Part shown: positions 8,415-14,213 of the stretch, one piece after another
Layout: every line of letters begins with the position of its first letter
Position numbering within the stretch: position 1 is the stretch's first letter
Source of the DNA: an uncultured Tolumonas sp.
GTDB taxonomy: Bacteria > Pseudomonadota > Gammaproteobacteria > Enterobacterales > Aeromonadaceae
Length of the DNA stretch: 14,213 nt
Assembly (NCBI GenBank): GCA_903931645.1
Contig: CAIZDF010000433.1
Coordinates: 1-14,213 of the forward strand
Direction: 5' to 3'
Made by a program: the position numbers and the translations under genes
The notes under the pieces: generated by a model
The model's input: the letters and a program-made list of their open reading frames with translations, nothing else
Told to the model about the DNA's origin: nothing
The model's database searches: none

Positions 8415-9635
8415 ATGTCAGCGTTTGCATATCAGGCGCTGGATGCAAAAGGCCGGCGCAAAGAAGGCATGATCGAAGCCGATTCTCCACGACAGGCCCG
8501 ACAAGCATTACGTGAGCAAGGGCTTACGCCACTATCACTCACGGAAGCAGTTGAACAAGTCCGACAGCAAACACAAAGCCGCAGTTGGCTACAACCCAAG
8601 ATCAGCACCAATGAACTGGCGTTATTGACCCGGCAGTTAGCAACGCTGGTGGCTGCGGCATTACCAATTGAAGAAGCACTGAGAGCTGTTTCGCAGCAAA
8701 CTGAAAAAGCCAAATTAAGCACCTTGATTGCTGCAGTTCGCACCAAAGTATTGGAAGGGCATTCACTGGCCGATGGCTTATCAGCCTTTCCATCGATTTT
8801 TGATCCGCTTTATCGCGCTATGGTTGCCGCAGGAGAAAAATCCGGCCATCTGGATACAGTGCTCGATCGGCTGGCCGATTACACCGAACAGCGTCAGCAA
8901 ATGAAAAGTAAATTGCTGCAGGCAATGATCTACCCCATTATTCTGACCTTGGTTGCCATCAGTGTTATCTCCATCCTGCTGGCGACTGTCGTACCCAAAG
9001 TGGTTGAACAGTTCATTCATATGAAACAACAACTGCCATTCAGCACCCGTTTTTTAATGGGTGCCAGCGATCTGGTGCGCGATTATGGGCTGTGGTTTTT
9101 ATTGCTGCTGGCGATTTTAGCCATCGCTTGGGGGAGCTGGGTAAAAAAACCTCTCCATCGTCGGCAATACCATGCTCTGTTACTACGCTTGCCTGTTATC
9201 GGACGTGTCAGCCGAGGGCTGAATACCGCACGCTTTGCCCGCACCTTAAGCATACTAAATTCCAGTGCCGTGCCATTGCTGGATGGTATGCGTATCAGTG
9301 GGGATGTATTAAGTAATGATGAAGCTAAAATCCGAGTATCGGAAGCGTCTGAACGGGTACGAGAAGGCAGTAGTTTGCGAGCCGCATTGGAGCAAACCAA
9401 ACTGTTTCCGCCGATGATGCTGCATATGATTGCGTCTGGTGAACGCAGCGGTGAATTAGACAACATGTTAGAACGCGCAGCCGATAATCAGGATCGGGAG
9501 TTCGAAAGTCAGGTCAATATCGCTTTGAGCATTTTTGAACCGGCCTTAGTAGTAAGTATGGCCGTCATTGTGCTGTTTATCGTCTTAGCTATTTTACAAC
9601 CGATCCTAGAACTCAATAACATGGTCGGACGCTAG
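8415..9635 (+). CDS. gspF: Type II secretion system inner-membrane platform protein GspF
   Basis: GspF is the polytopic inner-membrane core of the T2SS assembly platform, thought to turn or lift pseudopilins as GspE hydrolyses ATP. The 406-residue protein has the usual N-terminal [15 protein letters not shown] start and two repeated GspF cytoplasmic domains. The first holds [20 protein letters not shown], here split as LLTRQLATL and PIEEAL, with [10 protein letters not shown]; the second has [21 protein letters not shown] and [10 protein letters not shown]. Membrane helices are at about 170-195, 223-242 and 372-397. Its size matches the family norm of about 400-406. It begins one base after the gspE stop and has a strong GGAGG ribosome site at about 8404-8408. 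Confidence 0.97.
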   Translation: MSAFAYQALDAKGRRKEGMIEADSPRQARQALREQGLTPLSLTEAVEQVRQQTQSRSWLQPKISTNELALLTRQLATLVAAALPIEEALRAVSQQTEKAKLSTLIAAVRTKVLEGHSLADGLSAFPSIFDPLYRAMVAAGEKSGHLDTVLDRLADYTEQRQQMKSKLLQAMIYPIILTLVAISVISILLATVVPKVVEQFIHMKQQLPFSTRFLMGASDLVRDYGLWFLLLLAILAIAWGSWVKKPLHRRQYHALLLRLPVIGRVSRGLNTARFARTLSILNSSAVPLLDGMRISGDVLSNDEAKIRVSEASERVREGSSLRAALEQTKLFPPMMLHMIASGERSGELDNMLERAADNQDREFESQVNIALSIFEPALVVSMAVIVLFIVLAILQPILELNNMVGR

Positions 9636-9666
9636 TTTTTATTTTTATTACTGAAAGGGGTTATGC
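9636..9666 (+). promoter_or_regulatory. T-rich gspF-gspG spacer with strong gspG ribosome site
   Basis: This is the widest gap inside the operon after gspC: 31 nt containing GTTTTTATTTTTATT with no GC stem before it, so it is not an intrinsic terminator. AAGGGG at 9655-9660 lies 6 nt before the gspG ATG. A separate, strong initiation signal for the abundant major pseudopilin is plausible; an RNase E cleavage site in the U-rich stretch is speculative. Confidence 0.45.
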
Positions 9667-10110
9667 ATGCAACGCAGACAACAAAGCGGTTTTACGCTGC
9701 TGGAAATCATGGTCGTTATCGTGATATTAGGCATTTTGGCCAGTCTGATCGTCCCCAACTTGATGGGTAATAAAGATCAGGCAGATCATCAAAAAGCGGT
9801 CAGTGACATTGTGGCACTGGAAAACGCATTAGATATGTACAAACTGGATAACAGCCGTTATCCCACCACTGATCAAGGTTTAAACGCGTTAATTACCAAA
9901 CCCGACAGCGAACCTGCACCTCGAAACTATAAAGAAGGGGGCTACATCAAACGCCTGCCTTCCGATCCATGGCAAGGTGAATATCAATTACTCAGCCCAG
10001 GCGAACATGGCAGTATTGATGTGTTTTCAATGGGGCCTGATGGCCAAGCAGGCACCGACGATGATATCGGCAACTGGAATTTAGATAAAAAACGAGACAA
10101 TCAACAGTGA
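9667..10110 (+). CDS. gspG: Type II secretion system major pseudopilin GspG
   Basis: GspG is the main subunit of the periplasmic pseudopilus. The 147-residue prepilin has a short basic leader MQRRQQSG, cut by prepilin peptidase after Gly8, then FTLLEIMVVIVILGIL with the conserved Glu5 of the mature protein (Glu13). Helix 1 runs into a globular domain with the family motifs DMYKLDNSRYPTTDQGL and LPSDPWQGEYQLLSPGEHG. The C-terminal calcium-binding loop SMGPDGQAGTDDDIGNW (Asp125, Asp131-133) is intact, as in other GspG proteins where Ca2+ stabilises the fold. The ATG at 9667 is preferred over the ATG at 9663, which is in another frame. No prepilin peptidase gene (gspO/pilD) lies in the window, so it must be elsewhere. 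Confidence 0.98.
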   Translation: MQRRQQSGFTLLEIMVVIVILGILASLIVPNLMGNKDQADHQKAVSDIVALENALDMYKLDNSRYPTTDQGLNALITKPDSEPAPRNYKEGGYIKRLPSDPWQGEYQLLSPGEHGSIDVFSMGPDGQAGTDDDIGNWNLDKKRDNQQ

Positions 10111-10772
10111 TGCAAAGACGTATGCGTGGTTTCACGCTGATTGAAATTATGCTGGTTATCGTGATCATCGGCTGTGCCGCCGGGATCGTTGTATTGTCTA
10201 TCCCGGGTGGCCCAAATCCGAAACTCGGTGGCAACTTAGCAGAAGAAAGCCAGCAATTAGCCTCCACCATTCAAGTCATGAGTGAGCAGGCCACACAACA
10301 AGGGCGTACGATTGGTTTGCATATTTCCGAGCATGGGTATCAATTCATGATCCGGCAGGAAAGCGCGCCGCGCACTGATGAAAATACCACCCAAACAACG
10401 ACTAAATCATTGGATACATTATTGGATTGGGATCATCAATCGTGGCAGCCGTATAAAAGCGAAAAATTGCGCACTACTGGTGAATTTGATGAAAAAATAT
10501 CGCTGGATCTAACACTGGATGGGTTACAACTGCAGGATGAAGACAACCATTTAGGCCGTTCAGATCCACAATGGTTTGACACCGATAACCAACTGACAGC
10601 AAAAACACCCCAAATACTGTTGTTACCCAGCGGGGAAATCACACCTTTCTCCCTCACTATGCAACAACATGGCAGTGATAATACGCAATTTCGTCAAATC
10701 AATGGCTTAGAAAATGGCCAGATTAATGTGTTGACGACACAAACAGATAAGGTTGCCGGAGGGCACTCTTGA
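10110..10772 (+). CDS. gspH: Type II secretion system minor pseudopilin GspH
   Basis: GspH is a minor pseudopilin that bridges the I-J-K tip complex and the GspG shaft. The 220-residue precursor has the leader MQRRMRG cut after Gly7, followed by FTLIEIMLVIVIIG with mature Glu5, then a small beta-rich domain with a C-terminal LLPSGEITPFSLTM stretch typical of the GspH C-terminal domain. It is somewhat longer than the usual 170-195 residues. The extra length seems to lie in a polar loop with TTQTTTKSLDTLLDWDHQSW and following residues (about 90-125). ATG 10110 shares one base with the gspG TGA (TGATG); an in-frame GTG at 10107 is a less likely start. The ribosome site is weak, so coupling to gspG translation is likely. 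Confidence 0.94.
   Translation: MQRRMRGFTLIEIMLVIVIIGCAAGIVVLSIPGGPNPKLGGNLAEESQQLASTIQVMSEQATQQGRTIGLHISEHGYQFMIRQESAPRTDENTTQTTTKSLDTLLDWDHQSWQPYKSEKLRTTGEFDEKISLDLTLDGLQLQDEDNHLGRSDPQWFDTDNQLTAKTPQILLLPSGEITPFSLTMQQHGSDNTQFRQINGLENGQINVLTTQTDKVAGGHS
10758..10771 (+). promoter_or_regulatory. Ribosome site deciding the gspI TTG start
   Basis: GGAGGG at 10758-10763 is 5 nt from TTG at 10769-10771. Only this start provides the prepilin leader and its glycine cleavage residue. Confidence 0.85.
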
Positions 10773-11131
10773 GTTGTCGCGGCATGACCTTGCTGGAAGT
10801 AATGGTTGCGATGGCTATTTTTGCTATCGCTGGCATTACATTGATGAAAACCGTCACCGAGCAGGTTGTGGCACTGGCTACACTGGAAGATAAAACGTTT
10901 GCCAGTTGGGTTGCTGATAACCAGCTGGTAACCATCCGTTTGACCGAAAAATGGCCCAATCTGACTTGGAATAATGGTCAAGAAGAGATGGCCGGGCGCA
11001 CCTATTACTGGCGCTGGCATGGTGTAGAAACAGCCGATCCGTCGTTTCGTGCCGTGGATGTTGAAGTTCGCGATACAGAAAAAGCACCCGATCCGCGCGC
11101 AACCCTGCGCAGCTACGTATCGAAGAACTAA
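10769..11131 (+). CDS. gspI: Type II secretion system minor pseudopilin GspI (TTG start)
   Basis: GspI is the minor pseudopilin that, with GspJ and GspK, forms the pseudopilus tip and starts its assembly. The 120-residue precursor has the leader MSCRG, cut after Gly5, then MTLLEVMVAMAIFAIAG; Met at mature position 1 and Glu5 are family hallmarks. The globular part has WVADNQLVTIRL and YYWRWHGVETADPSFRAVDVEV, both standard for GspI. The start is TTG at 10769, overlapping the gspH TGA by 4 nt (TTGA). It has a strong GGAGGG site at 10758-10763, 5 nt upstream. The next in-frame ATG (10784) would begin at the mature Met and remove the cleavage site, so the TTG start is well supported. Confidence 0.95.
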   Translation: MSCRGMTLLEVMVAMAIFAIAGITLMKTVTEQVVALATLEDKTFASWVADNQLVTIRLTEKWPNLTWNNGQEEMAGRTYYWRWHGVETADPSFRAVDVEVRDTEKAPDPRATLRSYVSKN

Positions 11132-11133
11132 CC

Positions 11134-11781
11134 ATGATGTCTGCATCGATCCCGTCTAAATTACGTCACACCGGGTTTACCTTATTAGAGGTCTTACTGG
11201 CACTGGTCATCTTTGCCATCTTAAGCCTGAGTGCCTATGCCGTCTTGCAGGGTGTTATGCGTAATGATGAGGTTTCTCAAGCCAAAATAGCTCGGTTATC
11301 CGAGTTACAACGAGGGTTTGCGACTTTATCGCGTGATTTCACACAAATACTGCCGCGCGCAACCCGTGTTAATGGCGAAGCCACAACGACCTTATTTCAA
11401 GCCGAACGTTTCCAGCTGGAAAGTGATGACTGGGCAGTAATGTTTGTTCGCACCGGCTGGTTAAATCCCGGGGGGGAATTACGCCGCTCAGAATTACAAA
11501 AAGTGGGTTACCGGTTGCGGCAACACACATTGGAAAGACTAACTTATTTGTATCCTGATGCTGTTACAGGGACTGAACCGACTGTCACGCCATTACTAAA
11601 TCATATATCCGCGTTCACACTGCGGTTTTATAAAAATGATGCCTGGTTAACCCAATGGATGACACCTGCAGTACTGCCAGCTGCCGTTGAAGTTACACTC
11701 ACACTCGATGATTACGGCACCATTCGGCGGCTGTTTTTATTGACGGATACGACTTCCACCACCAGCAGTGGAGGCAGTTGA
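11134..11781 (+). CDS. gspJ: Type II secretion system minor pseudopilin GspJ
   Basis: GspJ is part of the GspI-J-K tip complex. The 215-residue precursor has a 14-residue leader ending HTG, cut before FTLLEVLLALVIFAILS with mature Glu5. The family motif follows in RLSELQRGFATLSRDFTQILPR, then DWAVMFVRTGWLNPGGELRRSELQ, here noted as VMFVRTGWLNPGGELRRSEL, and KVGYRLRQHTLERL. The C-terminus ends in a Thr/Ser/Gly tail. Two adjacent ATGs (11134, 11137) are possible starts and make no functional difference; the ribosome site (GAAGAA) is weak. gspJ begins 2 nt after gspI. A run of seven G (11470-11476) lies within the coding sequence, and the frame is intact across it. Confidence 0.95.
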   Translation: MMSASIPSKLRHTGFTLLEVLLALVIFAILSLSAYAVLQGVMRNDEVSQAKIARLSELQRGFATLSRDFTQILPRATRVNGEATTTLFQAERFQLESDDWAVMFVRTGWLNPGGELRRSELQKVGYRLRQHTLERLTYLYPDAVTGTEPTVTPLLNHISAFTLRFYKNDAWLTQWMTPAVLPAAVEVTLTLDDYGTIRRLFLLTDTTSTTSSGGS

Positions 11782-12770
11782 TGAAACAACAGCGAGGAAT
11801 GGCTCTGTTGGTAGTCTTATTACTGCTGGCCGTCATGGTCACCATGGCCAGCAGCATGACGCAGCGTTTTCGCATGGAATGGCAACGTACCTATAACCAG
11901 CAATTACAGTTACAAAATTACTGGTATCTGCTTGGTTCCGAAGCCCTGATCACAAAAGTGCTAATACAAGATTTAAAAGACAACCCAGAGAAGACATCTC
12001 TGGCCCAATATTGGGCCAACGAAGGCCAAATATTCCCGGTTGAAGCAGCGATACTGCAAGGAGTTGTTCGCGATTCACAAGCCTGCTTTAATTTGAATTC
12101 TCTGAGTACCACTGGTTCCGGTTCAGAAGAAACAACCACCAGTGCCAGTGCGTTATATCGGGCGAATGTTTTCCGCCAATTATTAATCGGTTTAAAAGTA
12201 GAAGATTATCGAGCTCAGCAAATCACCGCCGCACTACAAGACTGGTTAGATGATAACACCACCGCCCGATCGCTCGGCGCTGAAGACAGTGAATATGAAG
12301 CATTGCCCCACCCCTATCTGCCAGCCAATGGCCTGATGCAAGATGTCAGCGAACTGCGCGCTGTCAAAGGCGTAGATGCCGCACTCTACCGCCAGTTATT
12401 ACCATTGGTGTGTGTGATCCCAGAGAAAACGCTGCAGGTAAACGTCAATACATTACGCACCATTCAAGCGCCCTTACTGGCAGCACTTTTTCTCAATAAT
12501 ATCAGTGTGGATGATGCCCGTAACATATTAGAACAACGTCCGCGCGAAGGTTGGAACAGTGTGGCAGAATTCCTGGAACTGGGAACATTAAGCAACACAG
12601 CCGCGGCTGGGGATCAGGTACAATCGGCACTAACCATAAAAAGTTTCTATTTTCTGGCAACCTTACAAGCCGAGAACGATCATTATCAGACTCGTATCGT
12701 CAGTTTGTTTCAACGACAAAGTAATAATCAGGTGACTGTTATCCGTCGTCACTTTGGAGGGTTAGAGTGA
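11781..12770 (+). CDS. gspK: Type II secretion system minor pseudopilin GspK
   Basis: GspK is the large minor pseudopilin thought to cap the pseudopilus tip. The 329-residue precursor has leader MKQQRG, cut after Gly6, then MALLVVLLLLAVMVTMASSM. The conserved Glu5 is absent, with Val in its place, as is typical of GspK and fits its tip position. The T2SS K alpha-helical domain is present. Asp154, Asp157, Asp158, Asp169 and Glu171 lie in the DWLDDN and GAEDSEYEALPHPYLPANG region that binds Ca2+ in homologues. Cys102 and Cys211 may form the family disulfide. The C-terminal part has VNVNTL and ARNILEQRPREGWNSVAEFL. ATG 11781 shares one base with the gspJ TGA; GGAGG at 11770-11774 is 6 nt upstream. 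Confidence 0.96.
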   Translation: MKQQRGMALLVVLLLLAVMVTMASSMTQRFRMEWQRTYNQQLQLQNYWYLLGSEALITKVLIQDLKDNPEKTSLAQYWANEGQIFPVEAAILQGVVRDSQACFNLNSLSTTGSGSEETTTSASALYRANVFRQLLIGLKVEDYRAQQITAALQDWLDDNTTARSLGAEDSEYEALPHPYLPANGLMQDVSELRAVKGVDAALYRQLLPLVCVIPEKTLQVNVNTLRTIQAPLLAALFLNNISVDDARNILEQRPREGWNSVAEFLELGTLSNTAAAGDQVQSALTIKSFYFLATLQAENDHYQTRIVSLFQRQSNNQVTVIRRHFGGLE

Positions 12771-13954
12771 ACGAATTCTTACTGATACGACTGGGTTCCC
12801 GCCATCAGGATAACGTGTACTGGTTGGTATGGTCAGCAGCGCAGCAAGAAGTGATCGCCAGTGGGCAACTCAACAATGCGACACAATTATCTGAGCTGGC
12901 CGAGCGAGCAGGTCATCGCCCAGTTATTGTGCTCGTTCCAGGTTGTGATGTTATTTTTCGTGAACTGACATTACCGGGGCGGCTTAATACGCAAACTATG
13001 CAAGCTTTGCCTTTTATGCTGGAAGACGATGTTGCTAGCGATGTAGAAAAACTGCATATCACCGTATTACAGCACCAAGGGCTGCAGGTGAAAATCGCTG
13101 CAGTTGAGCAAGAACAGATGCAGCACTGGCTATCCTGGCTAAGCGATGTAGGATTAACCGCGCAACAACTGTTACCGGATGTTCTCGCGCTGCCACAACC
13201 AACAGACAATAGCTGGTCACTACTCCAATTAGGCGCGCAATGGCTGATCCGCCAGAATACATGGCAAGGGGCTGTGGTTGATGATAGCTGGTTGCCAGTT
13301 TGGATAAGCAGCCATGAACAATTGCCGCGTTTACAAAGCTATACACCGGCACCAGATGGTATTGCCGCCGAATGGCAAATATACTTGTGTGAATTGCCTA
13401 TGCAGCTGCTGGCTCAAAACCTACCGTCAGAACAGGCTAATTTACTGCAAGGCGTTTACCGCTCTGTCGCACCATGGAAAAAGCAATGGGCTCGCTGGCG
13501 CCTTCCTGCCGCTCTGGCCGGATTATGGTTGCTGTTAGTCGTAGCCAATCAAGGCATCGAATCTGCTCAGCTACACACGCAGCAGCAGCAATTACAGCAA
13601 CAAATGACCTCGTTATACCGGCAACTATTTCCGGAAGAAAAACGGGTGATTAATCCGAGAGTGCAACTGAAACAACATTTAGACGCACTGCAACAAACGC
13701 CGCTATCCAATAGCTTTCTCAGCCAATTAGCCTCATTAGCTCCGCTGTTACATCAAACCTCAGGGCTTGAACTACAGCAATTACAATTTGATAGCAGTAA
13801 ACAGGAATTCCGATTACAAATCAGTGCCCGCGACTTCCAGACGCTGGAGCAATTCCGCCAGCAGGCCAGCACGATTTTCGAAACAGAAACCACCAACATG
13901 CAAAATCAGGATGGAAAAGTCAGGGGTATGCTGATGGTAAGGAGTAAATCATGA
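12767..13954 (+). CDS. gspL: Type II secretion system protein GspL (GTG start)
   Basis: GspL is a single-pass inner-membrane protein whose cytoplasmic domain holds the ATPase GspE and whose periplasmic domain pairs with GspM. The 395-residue protein has the actin-like cytoplasmic region (about 1-235) with VIVLVPGCDVIFRELTLPG and LPFMLEDDVASDVEKLH. One membrane helix lies at about 245-262 (LPAALAGLWLLLVVANQ). A Gln-rich helical segment follows at about 265-285, then a ferredoxin-like periplasmic domain to the end. Length is normal for the family (about 385-410). The start is GTG at 12767, overlapping the gspK TGA by 4 nt (GTGA), with GGAGGG at 12756-12761 5 nt upstream. Sequence is more diverged than in GspE/F/G, as is usual for GspL. 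Confidence 0.95.
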   Translation: MNEFLLIRLGSRHQDNVYWLVWSAAQQEVIASGQLNNATQLSELAERAGHRPVIVLVPGCDVIFRELTLPGRLNTQTMQALPFMLEDDVASDVEKLHITVLQHQGLQVKIAAVEQEQMQHWLSWLSDVGLTAQQLLPDVLALPQPTDNSWSLLQLGAQWLIRQNTWQGAVVDDSWLPVWISSHEQLPRLQSYTPAPDGIAAEWQIYLCELPMQLLAQNLPSEQANLLQGVYRSVAPWKKQWARWRLPAALAGLWLLLVVANQGIESAQLHTQQQQLQQQMTSLYRQLFPEEKRVINPRVQLKQHLDALQQTPLSNSFLSQLASLAPLLHQTSGLELQQLQFDSSKQEFRLQISARDFQTLEQFRQQASTIFETETTNMQNQDGKVRGMLMVRSKS

Positions 13955-14213
13955 AGCAGTGGTGGTTAAACCTGGCCGCGCGTGAACGCCGTGTTTTACT
14001 GTTGGGCGGCTTGGCCGTATTTATTGCCCTTCTCTATTGGGAAGGTTGGCATCCACTACAACAAAATTTGCAACAAAGCCGTACTCAGGTTCAGCAGTTA
14101 CGCCAGCAGTTAAATTGGATGCGTGAACAAGCGCCGCTGGTTAACCAACTAAAACAAACCAGCCGCACCAATACGCCAAGCAACATTGATATCGCCAGTG
14201 CACTGACCGCGAG
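13951..14213 (+). CDS. gspM: Type II secretion system protein GspM, N-terminal part (3' truncated by window edge)
   Basis: The ATG at 13951 overlaps the gspL TGA by 4 nt (ATGA), with AAGGAG at 13939-13944 6 nt upstream. The frame stays open to the last base, giving 87 residues. The visible part begins MKQWWLNLAARERRVLLLGG, has one membrane helix at about 15-31, and then a Gln-rich coiled-coil-like stretch (about 36-57) with LNWMREQAP, all characteristic of GspM. GspM is a small bitopic inner-membrane protein that dimerises with GspL in the periplasm and stabilises the platform. Its C-terminal ferredoxin-like domain lies beyond the window. By family precedent gspN may follow, but this cannot be seen here. 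Confidence 0.95.
   Translation, partial: MKQWWLNLAARERRVLLLGGLAVFIALLYWEGWHPLQQNLQQSRTQVQQLRQQLNWMREQAPLVNQLKQTSRTNTPSNIDIASALTA

Noticed and set aside
9083..9466. 127-codon minus-strand open frame inside gspF
   Set aside because: Antisense of a conserved platform gene; low-complexity Ser/Arg-rich product typical of a shadow frame.
10694..11146. 150-codon open frame on the minus strand
   Set aside because: It lies across gspH/gspI, both of which have clear family motifs. The antisense product looks like random composition and has no ribosome site.
1..14213. Defence system, mobile element, CRISPR array or RNA gene
   Set aside because: No nuclease, toxin, transposase, integrase or repeat-spacer pattern and no tRNA/rRNA-like segment was seen; nearly all the sequence is accounted for by the listed genes.

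Overview
The window comes from a gammaproteobacterium of moderate GC. Its argP-type regulator, its nudE and its complete-order type II secretion (T2SS) cluster look most like the Aeromonadales/Vibrionales side of the class. A Tolumonas- or Aeromonas-like genome is a reasonable guess, but this rests on recalled protein similarity only. It reads as ordinary chromosome: no transposase, integrase, tRNA, rRNA or CRISPR array was seen, and nothing points to recent transfer.

Bases 1-3223 hold three plus-strand genes. First is the 3' end of a LysR-family regulator (ArgP-like). It is followed by a two-gene unit for exported proteins: a 724-residue helical-repeat (TPR/BamD-like) protein of unknown function, and a 234-residue DUF3142 protein translationally coupled to it through a TAATG overlap. 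A 31-bp near-perfect palindrome lies just upstream of this unit and is centred on a GATAAT hexamer that could be its -10 box. nudE (ADP-sugar/NADH Nudix hydrolase) follows on the minus strand, converging on the DUF3142 gene and divergent from the secretion operon.

Bases 4000-14213 are the T2SS operon in canonical order, gspC-D-E-F-G-H-I-J-K-L and the start of gspM. GspC and GspD form the periplasm/outer-membrane part. GspE (ATPase), GspF, GspL and GspM form the inner-membrane motor platform. GspG is the major pseudopilin, and GspH-I-J-K are the minor pseudopilins that prime and cap the pseudopilus. Genes are packed with 1- or 4-nt overlaps or gaps of 1-2 nt. The exceptions are gspC/gspD (23 nt) and gspF/gspG (31 nt, T-rich). 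gspI starts with TTG and gspL with GTG. gspM runs off the window end; gspN and the prepilin peptidase gspO are not seen here.

The secretion genes look intact and standard. The parts worth a second look are the uncharacterised envelope pair at 345-3223 with its palindromic promoter region, and the repeated ATCGGCA element in the nudE/gspC divergent intergenic region.
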